From assembly GCF_001644195.2 (NCBI RefSeq), contig NZ_LWBL02000063.1, forward strand, positions 1 to 60,000: DNA of 60,000 bases, written 5' to 3'. A model generated the notes under the pieces. It did no database searches and was not told where the DNA came from. It saw only the letters and a program-made list of their open reading frames with translations. The number at the start of each line of letters is the position of its first letter. Positions within the stretch are counted from its first letter, which is position 1. Below are positions 8,673-18,009 of the stretch, in pieces. Source of the stretch: Bacillus marinisedimentorum. GTDB taxonomy: Bacteria; Bacillota; Bacilli; Bacillales; Bacillaceae_O. The position numbers were made by a program, and so were the translations under genes.

Positions 8673-9554
8673 TTGAAACCTCTATATCGTTTGGCATTGT
8701 CGTTCTTGGTACTCCTTGCTGCGGCCACAGTCAGCCCGGTATCTTTTGCGCATGCCGATGCGGCTGAAGGCGATGTCATCATCACACTTGGTGAGGACCT
8801 TTCAGAACAACAGCGCGAGGAAATTCTTAACGAAATGGAAGCACCGGATAAGCCGGAGATCGTTACCGTTACCAATGAAGAAGAACACCAGTATCTTGGA
8901 AATTATATCTCTAAAGCACAGATCGGCTCTCGGGCGCTTTCTTCATCTAAAATAACTGTCGGGAAGCAGGGGTCGGGCCTTATCATTGAGACCCGCAACA
9001 TCAATTGGGTCACAAAAGAAATGTACGCAAATGCACTGACAACCGCCGGAGTTAAGGATGCTGATATATATATCACTGCACCGTTTGAAGTTTCCGGGAC
9101 AGCTGCCCTGACAGGGATCATCAAAGCATATGAAATATCAGCGGATGTCACAATCACCGAACAGCAAAAACAGGTTGCAAATGAAGAAATGGTCACAACA
9201 GCTGAACTTGGAGATAAAGTCGGTGCCGACAAAGCGGCTGAGCTGATGACTAACATCAAAGAAAAAATTGCTGAAAACAAACCGGAAACAGACGCTGAAA
9301 TGAGAACACTGATTGAAAATGCCGCAAAAGAACTTGGTATTACGCTGAGCGATGCGGAGCTTGACAGCCTTGTTGACCTGTTCAATAAAATGAAAGAACT
9401 CGACATCGATTGGAATCAGGTCTCTGCCCAACTCGAAAAAGCAAAAGAAAATTTTAAGAACTTCATGGAATCAGAAGAGGGACAGTCAATTCTTGAAAAG
9501 CTGAAACGGTTTTTCAGCAATGTCATTGATGCCCTTTCAGCATTGTTCCGATAA
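8673..9554 (+). CDS. ypuA: Secreted DUF1002 protein YpuA
   Basis: The 293-residue product has a clear signal peptide (MKPLYRLALSFLVLLAAATVSPVSFAHA, cleavage near AHA-DA) and then a DUF1002 domain, as in YpuA of B. subtilis, an extracytoplasmic protein of unknown function. The start is TTG at 8673 with AGGAG upstream. The C-terminal third is helical and acidic. The position between ribT and lysA agrees with B. subtilis order. It ends shortly before a perfect-palindrome terminator shared with lysA. Confidence 0.88.
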   Translation: MKPLYRLALSFLVLLAAATVSPVSFAHADAAEGDVIITLGEDLSEQQREEILNEMEAPDKPEIVTVTNEEEHQYLGNYISKAQIGSRALSSSKITVGKQGSGLIIETRNINWVTKEMYANALTTAGVKDADIYITAPFEVSGTAALTGIIKAYEISADVTITEQQKQVANEEMVTTAELGDKVGADKAAELMTNIKEKIAENKPETDAEMRTLIENAAKELGITLSDAELDSLVDLFNKMKELDIDWNQVSAQLEKAKENFKNFMESEEGQSILEKLKRFFSNVIDALSALFR

Positions 9555-9565
9555 GGAGTTATATA

Positions 9566-9595
9566 AAAGAGAGCACCCGGCCGGGTGCTCTCTTT
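9566..9595. terminator. Bidirectional terminator between ypuA and lysA
   Basis: AAAGAGAGCACCCGG followed directly by its exact reverse complement makes a 30-base perfect palindrome with A and T ends. It serves the convergent genes ypuA and lysA. Confidence 0.85.
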
Positions 9596-9612
9596 GTATA
9601 CGGCCGTTAAGT

Positions 9613-10932
9613 TCAACGATTTGCTGCCTTTTTCCGCAGTGGAACATCAAGCTTCACAATGTCCTCATACGTTTCCCGTTTCACCGCGAGCTGGCTTTCC
9701 CCATCCTCTGCGAATACAACTGCCGGCCGCGGCAGCCGGTTATAATTGTTCGCCATCGAGTAGCCATAAGCTCCAGTTGAAAAGACAGCGATCAAATCGC
9801 CGGGCTTCACTTCAGGCAGCTCGACATCCCAAATGAGCATATCACCGCTCTCACAGCATTTACCTGCGATTGATACGAGTTCTTTGTTTTCTTCCGCGGC
9901 ACGATTGGCAACAATCGCTTCGTATTTCGCTTCATAAAGTGCAGGCCTTAAATTATCACTCATTCCGCCGTCAACGGCTATATATCTTCGGGTACCGGGT
10001 ACTTCCTTCTGGGATCCGGCTTTATAAAGGGTTGTTCCCGCTTCACCGACAATGGCCCGCCCCGGTTCAATCCATATTTCTGGAAGATTGAGCCCAAGAC
10101 GCCCGGAATGTTCCCTGATGGCCCCGACGATTTCCTCTATATACTGTTCCGGCGTTATTGGATCATCTTCTCTTGTATACTTTATCCCAAACCCGCCGCC
10201 GACATTCAGGACTTCGGGAACGTATCCAATTTCTTCCTGCCATCTTTCAATCGCCTGGTAAAGCTTATCGATTGCCATGACAAAGCCGGTCGTTTCAAAA
10301 ATTTGTGATCCGATATGGGAATGGATGCCAAGCAAATGGAACGCTTCACTGTCCAGCGCACGCCGGATAGCAACGTCAGCCTGACCGCTCTGGAGATCGA
10401 AACCGAACTTGGAATCCTCCTGGCCGGTTATAATATATTCATGGGTATGCGCCTCCACTCCAGGAGTCAGGCGCAGCATAACAGGAAGTTTCTTTCCCAT
10501 TTCCCTGCCAATTCCCTCAATCAAGTCAAGTTCATAAAAATTATCGGCGACAAAACAGCCTATTCCTGCCCTGGCTGCCATTTTCAATTCGTCATAGCTT
10601 TTGTTGTTTCCGTGAAAGTGAATTCGTTCAACTGGAAAGCCGGCTGTGACCGCGGTATGAAGCTCTCCCCCTGAAACTACATCAAGACTCAGGCCCTCTT
10701 CAGCCATCACCTGGATGATTGCTATTGATGAGAAGGCCTTGCTAGCATAGGCAACCTGAGCTTTCACACCCAAACGTTTGAATGAATTTAAAAATGACCG
10801 TGCCTTATGTTTTACTAAAGCAACGTCATATACATATAAAGGAGTTCCATATCGGTTTGCCAGTTCCTCTGCACTTACTCCACCGATTTCAAGAACACCA
10901 TGCCCGTTAATTCTGCTCGTACCTGACAACAA
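9613..10932 (-). CDS. lysA: Diaminopimelate decarboxylase
   Basis: LysA converts meso-diaminopimelate to L-lysine with pyridoxal phosphate, the last step of lysine synthesis. The 439-residue product has the PLP-lysine motif AYASKAF (near residue 60), HFHGNNKS, HIGSQI, the glycine-rich phosphate loop GGGFGI near 245 and the substrate cysteine in GKCCESGDML near 365. The TTG at 10932 is the likely start, placed after AAGGAGAGGGAAG and giving the same length as in B. subtilis; the longer frame is non-homologous. The gene follows spoVAF as in B. subtilis. Confidence 0.96.
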   Translation of the reverse strand: MLSGTSRINGHGVLEIGGVSAEELANRYGTPLYVYDVALVKHKARSFLNSFKRLGVKAQVAYASKAFSSIAIIQVMAEEGLSLDVVSGGELHTAVTAGFPVERIHFHGNNKSYDELKMAARAGIGCFVADNFYELDLIEGIGREMGKKLPVMLRLTPGVEAHTHEYIITGQEDSKFGFDLQSGQADVAIRRALDSEAFHLLGIHSHIGSQIFETTGFVMAIDKLYQAIERWQEEIGYVPEVLNVGGGFGIKYTREDDPITPEQYIEEIVGAIREHSGRLGLNLPEIWIEPGRAIVGEAGTTLYKAGSQKEVPGTRRYIAVDGGMSDNLRPALYEAKYEAIVANRAAEENKELVSIAGKCCESGDMLIWDVELPEVKPGDLIAVFSTGAYGYSMANNYNRLPRPAVVFAEDGESQLAVKRETYEDIVKLDVPLRKKAANR

Positions 10933-11073
10933 GACTTCCCTCTCCTTTTTCCGTTGCGCGGTCCCGCACATAAAAACAAAGCCGGTCATGCAAGTAACCG
11001 AACACCGGGACTTTAACACGCTGATTGATTAAAAAAACTTTAACATATAGATCATCAGCATGCAATCATCGTC

Positions 11074-12558
11074 CTATTTTTGCGCCTGCTTTTTGCGGTT
11101 TTGCGGACGGACAATGCTTGGGCGTGTCTTGGATAAAGGAACAGAAACCCTGATGAGCACCTGCATAAACGCTTTCGGATTAAAGGGGATGAACGGCCAC
11201 AAATACGGTGTTTCAAGCGAGCGAATGCTTACAAGGAACAAAATGATTAATAATGTTCCCACAATGAAGCCCGGAACTTGAAACATGAAAACAAGGAGGA
11301 TCAGCGCTACGCGCATCAATTTGTTCGCTATGCTTAATTCATAGCTCGGAGTGGCAAAAGATCCGATTGCCGATACAGCCACATATAATATGACTTCCGG
11401 CACAAACAGACCGACATCGATAGCGATTTGGCCGATTAATACTGCTGCAATAAGTCCCATCGCCGTCGATAGCGGCGTCGGTGTATGGATTGCCGCCATC
11501 CTGAGCAAATCTATCCCGAAATCAGCAAGCAGGAGCTGGAGGATGATGGGGATATTCGAATCCGCCTCATTCGGTCCGATAAAATCGAGTCCCTCAGGGA
11601 GAAGCGCTGGTTCCAGGACATACAAAAACCAGAGCGGGGTCAGCCAGATGGAAGCTGCCATGCCAAGAAAACGCACCCACCGCAAAAACGCACCGATTGC
11701 AGGTGTCTGTCTGTATTCCTCCGCATGCTGAACATGATGAAAAAAGGTGGTGGGCGTAATGATGACACTTGGTGACGTATCAACCAAAATCAGTACATGC
11801 CCTTCAAGCAAATGTGTTGCAGCAACATCCGGACGCTCGGTATATCTGACAAGCGGGTATGGATTAAAGCCCTGCTTGACCAGGAATTCTTCCACCGTTT
11901 TATCAGACATCGGAATTCCGTCAATATCTATTTCTTTCAGTTCCTTTTTTATAACGTTCACCAGTGCTGGGTCTGCCACATCCTGTAAGTATGCAACACA
12001 GACATCAGTCTTCGACCTTTCGCCGATTTGCATGATTTCGTGGCGCAGCCGTTCGTCCCGTATCCTGCGGCGGGTCAATGCCGTGTTCTCAATGATATTC
12101 TCCGTATAGCCGTCCCTTGCCCCGCGAACCACTTTCTCAGTGTCCGGTTCCTCCGGTGTCCTTCCCGGGTAGCTTCTGACATCGATAACAAATGCTGACT
12201 CTTCCCCGTCGATAAGGATGATGACCAAGCCAGACAAGAGCTGGTCGACAATTTCATCAATTGTCGTGACTTCCTCGACTTGCTGATGGACCAGCCGGTT
12301 GTGGATGAGCTCTTTCAGCTGCCGGGATGTTGTCCGGTGGCTTTCATTAAGGTTGACAAGCTCTTTCATCAATTCAATGATAAATTGGGTCTCACACAAC
12401 CCGTTCAAATAGTAGAGCTGGATTTCACGGTGGTTCACGGTGAATTTTCTCACACCAAGGTCGAAGCTCGTTCCGACACCAATGCGCTTTTTCAAAAACT
12501 CTTCATTCTTAGCCACTTCTTTTGAGAGCGGAGTTTTACTGTTCGTTTTTATTGCCAT
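11074..12558 (-). CDS. spoVAF: Stage V sporulation protein AF
   Basis: SpoVAF resembles the A subunits of germinant receptors (GerA/GRK family) and is the last SpoVA-operon protein; in spores it helps dipicolinate release during germination. The 494-residue product has a hydrophilic N-terminal domain (to about 285) containing [26 protein letters not shown], then several membrane helices. The ATG at 12558 follows GGAG at eight bases; the GTG three codons earlier overlaps that site. The gene overlaps spoVAEA by 23 bases. Confidence 0.94.
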   Translation of the reverse strand: MAIKTNSKTPLSKEVAKNEEFLKKRIGVGTSFDLGVRKFTVNHREIQLYYLNGLCETQFIIELMKELVNLNESHRTTSRQLKELIHNRLVHQQVEEVTTIDEIVDQLLSGLVIILIDGEESAFVIDVRSYPGRTPEEPDTEKVVRGARDGYTENIIENTALTRRRIRDERLRHEIMQIGERSKTDVCVAYLQDVADPALVNVIKKELKEIDIDGIPMSDKTVEEFLVKQGFNPYPLVRYTERPDVAATHLLEGHVLILVDTSPSVIITPTTFFHHVQHAEEYRQTPAIGAFLRWVRFLGMAASIWLTPLWFLYVLEPALLPEGLDFIGPNEADSNIPIILQLLLADFGIDLLRMAAIHTPTPLSTAMGLIAAVLIGQIAIDVGLFVPEVILYVAVSAIGSFATPSYELSIANKLMRVALILLVFMFQVPGFIVGTLLIILFLVSIRSLETPYLWPFIPFNPKAFMQVLIRVSVPLSKTRPSIVRPQNRKKQAQK

Positions 12559-13111
12559 CAAATCCACTCCGTTCCAAGATCATTCTGACCGCTGCCATTG
12601 TGACAGGGGCGCCAAATTTGACATCATCATGTCCTCCCATTTTACCTATATCCCCGATCCCCACTACAACACCTGCATCAAGGCCGTCTACACAATCAAC
12701 AGTATCACCGTTGATCCGTCCTTCTTCCATTTCGGGAATGCCGCTTTTATCGATTCCATTTGCGGTGGGGTTTCCATATTTGTCAATACTCACGTCCACT
12801 CTTGTCCACTCGGTGTACCGCGGCCTGGAAGCGACTGCAATCACACCGAGAACATCGATGCCCGGATGTCCCGCCACTTCCTTCATCGCTTTTTCACCTG
12901 GCCCTTCGCCATAGTAACCGCAGTCATCAAACATGACGAAAACCGGCTCATCCCGGGCTTCCATTATCAGCTGTACCATCTCTTCCCCGGCTAATTCCGT
13001 TGGATTGCCGTGGGACCTTGAAATACAGCGGCCACCCACAACTGCTGCCGCATATTCAATCGTCTTTTTCGCATATTCATCCCCATCTGTGACAAGAATG
13101 ACTTTCTTCAT
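12536..13111 (-). CDS. spoVAEA: Stage V sporulation protein AEA
   Basis: This 191-residue soluble protein starts [16 protein letters not shown] and contains the family stretches [13 protein letters not shown] and [20 protein letters not shown]. It matches SpoVAEa, the small cytosol-facing component encoded between spoVAEB and spoVAF. It has no membrane segment. It lies in the operon with a nine-base gap from spoVAEB and a 23-base overlap with spoVAF. Confidence 0.93.
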   Translation of the reverse strand: MKKVILVTDGDEYAKKTIEYAAAVVGGRCISRSHGNPTELAGEEMVQLIMEARDEPVFVMFDDCGYYGEGPGEKAMKEVAGHPGIDVLGVIAVASRPRYTEWTRVDVSIDKYGNPTANGIDKSGIPEMEEGRINGDTVDCVDGLDAGVVVGIGDIGKMGGHDDVKFGAPVTMAAVRMILERSGFDGNKNEQ

Positions 13112-13120
13112 CCAATCACC

Positions 13121-13471
13121 TCATCCCCGGGGTTTGAAAATGACGGCAACAAGAAAGCCGAACAATATAGCAGAGGAAATACCTGCTGATGTCAGCTGGA
13201 ATATCCCCATTGCAATGCCAATGAAACCGTGATCTTCTGATTCTTTCATCGCTCCGTGCAATAGGGAGTGACCAAAGCTTGTGATCGGAACTGTCGCACC
13301 GGCGCCGGCAAATTTTATAAATTTATCATAGATGCCGAATCCATCAAGCACGGCCCCTGCCACGACAAACGAACTCATTACATGGGCAGGGGTGAGCTTG
13401 AACATATCCAGGAGCAGCTGGCCCACCACACAAATTGCCCCTCCAAAAACAAAGGCAAGAAAATATTCCAT
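13121..13471 (-). CDS. spoVAEB: Stage V sporulation protein AEB
   Basis: This 116-residue integral membrane protein is related to SpoVAC ([41 protein letters not shown]), as expected for SpoVAEb. SpoVAC and its relatives take part in the dipicolinate channel of the inner spore membrane. Its start codon shares one base with the stop codon of spoVAD, so it is translationally coupled to it. Confidence 0.95.
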   Translation of the reverse strand: MEYFLAFVFGGAICVVGQLLLDMFKLTPAHVMSSFVVAGAVLDGFGIYDKFIKFAGAGATVPITSFGHSLLHGAMKESEDHGFIGIAMGIFQLTSAGISSAILFGFLVAVIFKPRG

Positions 13472-14493
13472 TATGCCTGCCCCCCTTCCAAAGCAGATTC
13501 AAGGACGACACCATGGGCAATTGTCGGAATGGTTTCTTTTTGCTGCATCATAGTCGGACTAAGCAATGCCCCAGTTGCTGCGACCAGGACCCGTTTCAGC
13601 CGGCGCTTTTTCAATTCTTCAAGCAAATAACCATACGTTACGACAGCTGAACAGGCACAGCCGCTTCCGCCAGCAAAAACGTTTTGATCCGGCCGGAAAA
13701 TCATCAGCCCGGCATCGTTATGCTTTCCTGACAGGTCGATTCCTTTTTCTTTGAGCATTTGCACAAGAATAGGGCTTCCGACTGCAGAAAGATCACCTGT
13801 AACGATCAGGTCATAGTCATCAGGTGTACGGCCGAGATCCTGTAAGTGCTGAAAAATGGTGTCAGCCGCAGCCGGAGCCATAGCCGATCCCATATCAAAC
13901 GGGTCATCAATTCCATAATCTTTCACTTTTCCTATCGTTGCAGCTGTTATCTTTACGGGTGAAGGTTCTTTTGAGACAAGCGCAGTCCCGGCTCCTGAAA
14001 CAGTATACGTGGCGGTATCTGGTTTCTGGCCGCCGTATTCGGTCGGATAACGGAATTGCCTTTCGGCTGTCGCGTTATGGCTGCTCGTCGAAGCAAGCAC
14101 ACGATTGGCAAACCCTCCATCAACGAGTGCTGAAGCTACCGCAAGTGTTTCCATAGACGTTGAACACGCACCGAACATGCACAGAAACGGAATTTCGTTT
14201 TTCCGTGCCGCATAGTTGGCGGTTACATTTTGGTTCAGTAAGTCGCCGGCAAGGAAAAAATCGATGTCTCCAAATGTGAGCTCAGCTTTTTCAAGTGTAC
14301 TGTCAATGGATTCTTCCAGCAGTTTACGCTCTGCAAGCTCCCAGTTTTTCTCCCCGCAGTACAGGTCGTCAAACTGCCTGTCGATAAAATCCCGGAGCGG
14401 ACCTTCAGACTCTTTAGGACCTGCAGCGGTGCCGGCGGCTGATATATATAATTCATTTTCAAAAGACCAAGTTTGCTTTCCGGTCAACCTCAT
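13471..14493 (-). CDS. spoVAD: Stage V sporulation protein AD
   Basis: SpoVAD is a dipicolinic-acid-binding protein with a thiolase-like fold on the inner spore membrane. The 340-residue product shows the thiolase-type layout with the [15 protein letters not shown] segment near residue 110 and [20 protein letters not shown] near 285. It needs neither signal peptide nor membrane helix. It sits between spoVAC and spoVAEB with gaps of about twelve and minus one bases. Confidence 0.96.
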   Translation of the reverse strand: MRLTGKQTWSFENELYISAAGTAAGPKESEGPLRDFIDRQFDDLYCGEKNWELAERKLLEESIDSTLEKAELTFGDIDFFLAGDLLNQNVTANYAARKNEIPFLCMFGACSTSMETLAVASALVDGGFANRVLASTSSHNATAERQFRYPTEYGGQKPDTATYTVSGAGTALVSKEPSPVKITAATIGKVKDYGIDDPFDMGSAMAPAAADTIFQHLQDLGRTPDDYDLIVTGDLSAVGSPILVQMLKEKGIDLSGKHNDAGLMIFRPDQNVFAGGSGCACSAVVTYGYLLEELKKRRLKRVLVAATGALLSPTMMQQKETIPTIAHGVVLESALEGGQA

Positions 14494-14505
14494 ATTTTCA
14501 CCTTC

Positions 14506-14967
14506 TTATAAGATCATTTGAAATAGGTATCGAATCATTCCGACAATGTAAGCCGACACTGCTCCGAAGACGATTACCGAGCCTGCCAGCTTGAACATAT
14601 TCGAGGCTACTCCGAGAACCAGCCCTTCACTTTTATGCTCAAGTGCTGCGCTTGTAATTGAATTCGCAAAACCCGTCACCGGAACAGCCGAGCCTGCACC
14701 AGCAAACTGTCCCAGTTTATCGTATACGCCAAATCCGGTTAAAAGGGCTGAAATCAAAATCAACGTTGCAACTGTTGGATTTCCGGCTGATTTTTCAGAG
14801 AAATCGAATACGGACATGTAAAAATTCTGGATGCCCTGACCGATCATGCAAATCAAGCCGCCAACAAGGAATGCTTTTATACAGTTTGCGATATATGGAG
14901 GCTTTGGCTGATAAGATTTAACATCATTTTTGTAATTTTCCTGAGTAATGTTTTGAGACATGGTCAT
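14506..14967 (-). CDS. spoVAC: Stage V sporulation protein AC
   Basis: SpoVAC is a mechanosensitive-channel-like membrane protein that allows dipicolinate passage. The 153-residue product has several hydrophobic helices and the paralogue motif GFGVYDKLGQFAGAGSAVPVTGFANSI, shared with SpoVAEB in this operon. A short hydrophilic N-terminus (residues 1-25) precedes the first helix. The gene follows spoVAB by six bases and precedes spoVAD. Confidence 0.96.
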   Translation of the reverse strand: MTMSQNITQENYKNDVKSYQPKPPYIANCIKAFLVGGLICMIGQGIQNFYMSVFDFSEKSAGNPTVATLILISALLTGFGVYDKLGQFAGAGSAVPVTGFANSITSAALEHKSEGLVLGVASNMFKLAGSVIVFGAVSAYIVGMIRYLFQMIL

Positions 14968-14973
14968 ACCCCC

Positions 14974-15399
14974 TCATAATTTGACAAAAAAGATCCAGTG
15001 GAAAAGTGATCCGAAAATCTTGCCGAGTACGATTGCTGTCAGAATCTGCAGAATTTCTTCACCGACCCCTATCCTTTTGGCAAGAATCGGCAGCACATTC
15101 AATACTTCTGTCAACGCCGCAGCAATCATGCCGATAAACATGCCTGCTGCCAGACCGAGCGGAATAAGCAGATAATCTGAGAGAGTGAAAAATATGTCAT
15201 CCAGGCTGAACCAGGCACCTGCCAGAGCCCCTGCCACAATCGCCCATTCATAAAAGAGAATGAACGCCTGGCTTTTTGTGAGCTGAGCAAGTCGGGGCAA
15301 AATGCCAAAAACAGTAATAAACGCCACAAAGCCGGATCCGACAGCCAGCCCGCCGCCAAGCCCTATTAACATGACAAGCAGGGCGCTAATCACTGTCAA
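14974..15399 (-). CDS. spoVAB: Stage V sporulation protein AB
   Basis: The 141-residue product is an integral membrane protein with a glycine-rich first helix (LIGLGGGLAVGSGFVAFITVFG) and further helices, as in SpoVAB. Its start overlaps the spoVAA end by 14 bases. Its precise role in dipicolinate movement is not known, but spoVA operon position and sequence make the call secure. Confidence 0.95.
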   Translation of the reverse strand: MTVISALLVMLIGLGGGLAVGSGFVAFITVFGILPRLAQLTKSQAFILFYEWAIVAGALAGAWFSLDDIFFTLSDYLLIPLGLAAGMFIGMIAAALTEVLNVLPILAKRIGVGEEILQILTAIVLGKIFGSLFHWIFFVKL

Positions 15400-16009
15400 C
15401 TGGTTTCAGGCTCTCCCGGTTTTCGTTCATGATGACATATTGGTCAAGATCCTGCTGATAATTGAACATCTCGACTTCAAGAGGGCTTGGCTCTTCGTTG
15501 ATCCGTTTCTGAAACAAATGATTAAAGAAAAGAATCATACCTGCCCCAAGTCCTATTGAATAAGGGATTTGAAAAAGGAGCGGCTGTTCGCTTTCTTTAC
15601 CTGTGATCAATGTATAGATTTTTTGATGGACTTCCTGCATACTTACATCCTCATGGAAATTCATAATAGCCAGCGCTGCACCGACAAACAGCAGAAAACA
15701 GACGGCAGCAATATACAGCGGGAGTGTTTTTTTCCTTCCGTAATCAACCTGGATGATCGCCTGGGATGGACCGACCGTTTGAATGTCAAGGCCAGGTTCC
15801 GCTTTCAATAAAAACTGCATCACCTGCATCACGTCAATGACTACGATATTCTTGTCGCTCATGTTCACATGATAGATCACTTTCTCATTCAAACGTTTGA
15901 CTAAGGTGTCTTCTTTCCCCAATAACTGGGCAATATCTTTAAGGCGGATCATATGATTGGGTTTGACTTGAATCCGGTGACGCATTTTTACATATATTGT
16001 GTCAGCCAC
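15386..16009 (-). CDS. spoVAA: Stage V sporulation protein AA
   Basis: This first gene of the spoVA operon encodes 207 residues: a soluble N-terminal domain (about 1-95, MADTIYVKMRHRIQVKPNHMIRLKDIAQLLG at its start) and two C-terminal membrane segments near 98-115 and 150-170. It matches SpoVAA in order and sequence. A strong ribosome-binding site (GGGGGGAA) precedes the ATG at 16009, and a sigma-G type promoter lies about 40 bases upstream. Confidence 0.95.
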   Translation of the reverse strand: MADTIYVKMRHRIQVKPNHMIRLKDIAQLLGKEDTLVKRLNEKVIYHVNMSDKNIVVIDVMQVMQFLLKAEPGLDIQTVGPSQAIIQVDYGRKKTLPLYIAAVCFLLFVGAALAIMNFHEDVSMQEVHQKIYTLITGKESEQPLLFQIPYSIGLGAGMILFFNHLFQKRINEEPSPLEVEMFNYQQDLDQYVIMNENRESLKPVDSD

Positions 16010-16046
16010 ATGGATTCCCCCCTGTTATTTACAATGCTTTACAATG

Positions 16047-16075
16047 TAGTATGCTATCCATCGCATGAAACATTC
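16047..16075 (-). promoter_or_regulatory. Sigma-G type promoter of the spoVA operon
   Basis: The minus strand reads GAATG, 17 bases, CATACTA. Both elements match the sigma-G pattern (GMATR and CATnMTA) exactly with near-usual spacing. The spoVA operon is a known forespore sigma-G operon, which agrees with this assignment. Confidence 0.75.
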
Positions 16076-16120
16076 TGCTGCTTGTTCTCCAATATGTGGA
16101 AGTTCTGCACATGAAGAAAA

Positions 16121-16192
16121 GCGCAAGGCGCCCGCTTAGCGGCGTACGTATAAGCAGGGCCGCACCAGGAAAGGCGTTTTTTCCTTTCTTGC
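16121..16192. repeat. Repeat R2, partial copy next to R1
   Basis: This contains the R2 left arm (AAGGCGCCCGCTTAGCGGCG) and a GGAAAGGCG/CCTTTC hairpin, but the right arm is missing. It is fused end to end with the R1 copy at 16201, which suggests that one element inserted into or next to the other. Confidence 0.65.
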
Positions 16193-16200
16193 CTATTTTA

Positions 16201-16330
16201 AAAAAACTCGCCGATTGGCGAGCCTTAAACGAAGACAGCTGCGAAGCTGCCCTTATCTGAATTCTTAAAATTGGCCACTGGCTCGAAATACTTCCTCGCT
16301 GACAATTTACACGCCCTGGACGGCAAAAAA
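16201..16330. repeat. Dispersed repeat R1, copy 2, behind sigF
   Basis: This copy has the perfect CTCGCC-GATT-GGCGAG hairpin (16207-16222) with an A run on its left side, so on the minus strand it is a terminator with a T run. The gene-proximal end reaches to within 15 bases of the sigF stop. Orientation with respect to the gene is the same as in the other R1 copies. Confidence 0.8.
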
Positions 16331-16362
16331 AGACCGGATGAACTATCGGTTCATCTGGTCTT
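16330..16362 (-). terminator. Terminator overlapping the sigF stop codon
   Basis: The last codons of sigF and the bases after it form a stem (GACCAGATGAAC paired with GTTCATCCGGTC, loop around the stop codon) followed by a run of seven T residues on the minus strand. The coding end therefore doubles as the first arm of the terminator. Confidence 0.75.
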
Positions 16363-17098
16363 TCATTTCAAGAAGTATTTTCTTTTCAAGCCGCGAGACC
16401 TGCACTTGTGAAATGCCGAGTCTTTCCGCCACCTCCGACTGGGTCTTGTCTTTAAAATAGCGAAGGAATACAATGAGGCGTTCCCTGTCATCCAATCCGT
16501 TTATCGCTTCCTTTAATGCAATTTTATCAAACCATTTCGTTTCAGTATCGTCAGCTATCTGGTCAAGGAGTGTTATGGGATCCCCGTCATTTTCATATAC
16601 AGTTTCATGGATTGATGCGGGTGACCGGCTTGCTTCCTGGGCAAGGACCACATCTTCAGCAGTGATGCCAAGCGCTTCGGCAATTTCCGCTACGGTCGGC
16701 GCCCTGCCAAACGTTTTCGTGAGTTCCTCTTTCGTTTTCCTGATCTTATTTCCTGTTTCTTTCAAGGAGCGGCTCACTTTGACCGTGCCGTCATCCCGGA
16801 TGAAACGCTGGATTTCCCCAATGATCATGGGGACAGCATACGTAGAGAACTTCACCTCGTAGGAAAGGTCAAATTTATCAACTGATTTAAGAAGACCGAT
16901 ACAGCCTATTTGAAATAAATCATCGGGTTCATAGCCTCTATTCAAAAAACGCTGGACAACAGACCAGACAAGGCGCATATTCCGCTGGATAATCATATCC
17001 CTTGCAGCCTTGTCCCCTTGCTGGCTCAGCTTGATCAGCTTTTTGACCTCTTCATCTTTCAAATGGGGGGCCTTTTCATTTTTGATCTCCGTATCCAT
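16343..17098 (-). CDS. sigF: RNA polymerase sporulation sigma factor F
   Basis: SigF directs early forespore transcription. The 251-residue protein has region 2 (RLVWSVVQRFLNRGYEPDDLFQIGCIGLLKSVDKFD, about 42-78), region 3 and region 4 with the helix-turn-helix QSEVAERLGISQVQVSRLEKKIL near 215-238. It follows spoIIAB by about 12 bases and is held inactive by SpoIIAB until SpoIIAA releases it. The end of the gene overlaps its own terminator stem. Also called spoIIAC. Confidence 0.97.
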   Translation of the reverse strand: MDTEIKNEKAPHLKDEEVKKLIKLSQQGDKAARDMIIQRNMRLVWSVVQRFLNRGYEPDDLFQIGCIGLLKSVDKFDLSYEVKFSTYAVPMIIGEIQRFIRDDGTVKVSRSLKETGNKIRKTKEELTKTFGRAPTVAEIAEALGITAEDVVLAQEASRSPASIHETVYENDGDPITLLDQIADDTETKWFDKIALKEAINGLDDRERLIVFLRYFKDKTQSEVAERLGISQVQVSRLEKKILLEMKDQMNR

Positions 17099-17110
17099 AG
17101 GCAGAACTCC

Positions 17111-17551
17111 TTAATTGCAATAAGCATTGCTCTTTGACAAATACTTTGTCAGACGAACTGTGGTTCCGGACGATTCCCCGGTTGTGATTTCCACCTTGTC
17201 CATAAAATTTTCCATAATGGTAAATCCCATTCCGGACCGTTCGAGTTCTGGCTTGGTTGTATAAAGCGGCTGGCGTGCTTCTTCCAGATTGGATATGCCG
17301 ATGCCTTCATCACGTATTTCAAGATGTGCTGTCTCATCCTCGAGCGTGACCGAAACATAGACAATACCTTCCGGGTTATTGTCATATCCGTGAATGATCG
17401 CATTCGTTACTGCTTCAGAGACGACCGTTTTGATTTCCGTCAGTGTGTCCATTGTCGGATCGAGCTGAGCGATGAAAGCGGCAACTGTCACTCTGGCAAA
17501 CGATTCATTTTGGCTCAATGCCGAAAATTGAAGTTTCATCTCATTTTTCAT
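17111..17551 (-). CDS. spoIIAB: Anti-sigma-F factor and SpoIIAA kinase SpoIIAB
   Basis: SpoIIAB binds and blocks sigma-F and phosphorylates SpoIIAA. The 146-residue product is a GHKL-type ATPase with the N box [15 protein letters not shown] (about 44-58), the G1 box IRDEGIGI and the G2-like [11 protein letters not shown]. The ATG at 17551 gives [17 protein letters not shown], the usual start and length; the 42 additional codons upstream overlap spoIIAA in another frame and are not used. The start lies one base after the spoIIAA stop. Confidence 0.97.
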   Translation of the reverse strand: MKNEMKLQFSALSQNESFARVTVAAFIAQLDPTMDTLTEIKTVVSEAVTNAIIHGYDNNPEGIVYVSVTLEDETAHLEIRDEGIGISNLEEARQPLYTTKPELERSGMGFTIMENFMDKVEITTGESSGTTVRLTKYLSKSNAYCN

Positions 17552-17552
17552 C

Positions 17553-17903
17553 TTATGCCACCCCCAGGCGGTGGAGGGCATTTTCTTCACTCGGTTCCAT
17601 TCGGATGATTTTGAACAGCCCAGACATATCAAAGAGGCGTTTGACAGCAGGCGATATAGCACATACCACCATCTCACCGTCGCCTTGCTTCACTTGTTTA
17701 TAGCGGCCGAGGATGACCCCGAGACCGGAGCTGTCCATAAATTGCAGCTGTTCAAGATTTAATACGATATGATGAACAGGATATTCATCCATGACTTTAT
17801 TTACTTTCTGACGCAGCTCTTCCGCCGTATGGTGATCAAGTTCCCCGGCGAGTCTTATTAAAAGAACATCTTGTTTCACTTCAAGGTTTATTGAAAGACT
17901 CAT
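17553..17903 (-). CDS. spoIIAA: Anti-anti-sigma factor SpoIIAA
   Basis: SpoIIAA is a STAS-domain protein that, when unphosphorylated, displaces sigma-F from SpoIIAB. The 116-residue product carries the phosphorylation motif MDSSGLGVI near residue 56, where the second serine is the expected site. I chose ATG 17903 because it gives [12 protein letters not shown], the normal start, and has AGGAGG upstream. First gene of the spoIIA operon. Confidence 0.97.
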   Translation of the reverse strand: MSLSINLEVKQDVLLIRLAGELDHHTAEELRQKVNKVMDEYPVHHIVLNLEQLQFMDSSGLGVILGRYKQVKQGDGEMVVCAISPAVKRLFDMSGLFKIIRMEPSEENALHRLGVA

Positions 17904-17936
17904 CCTAAGCTTCCTCCTTTTATGGGTTAAGAGAGT

Positions 17937-17965
17937 CTTTCGCTGTCCTTGAAACATTTTCCTTC
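17937..17965 (-). promoter_or_regulatory. Candidate sigma-H promoter of the spoIIA operon
   Basis: The minus strand reads GAAGGAAAA, then after 14 bases CGAAAG. This resembles the sigma-H pattern (RnAGGAwWW, 11-12 bases, RnnGAATWW) with mismatches in the second element. The spoIIA operon is a known sigma-H/Spo0A target in B. subtilis, so the position is right; the motif alone is moderate evidence. Confidence 0.45.
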
Positions 17966-18009
17966 ATGCAAACAAAACTAGTGCCTTTTCAACAATATTA
18001 GAAGCTTTT

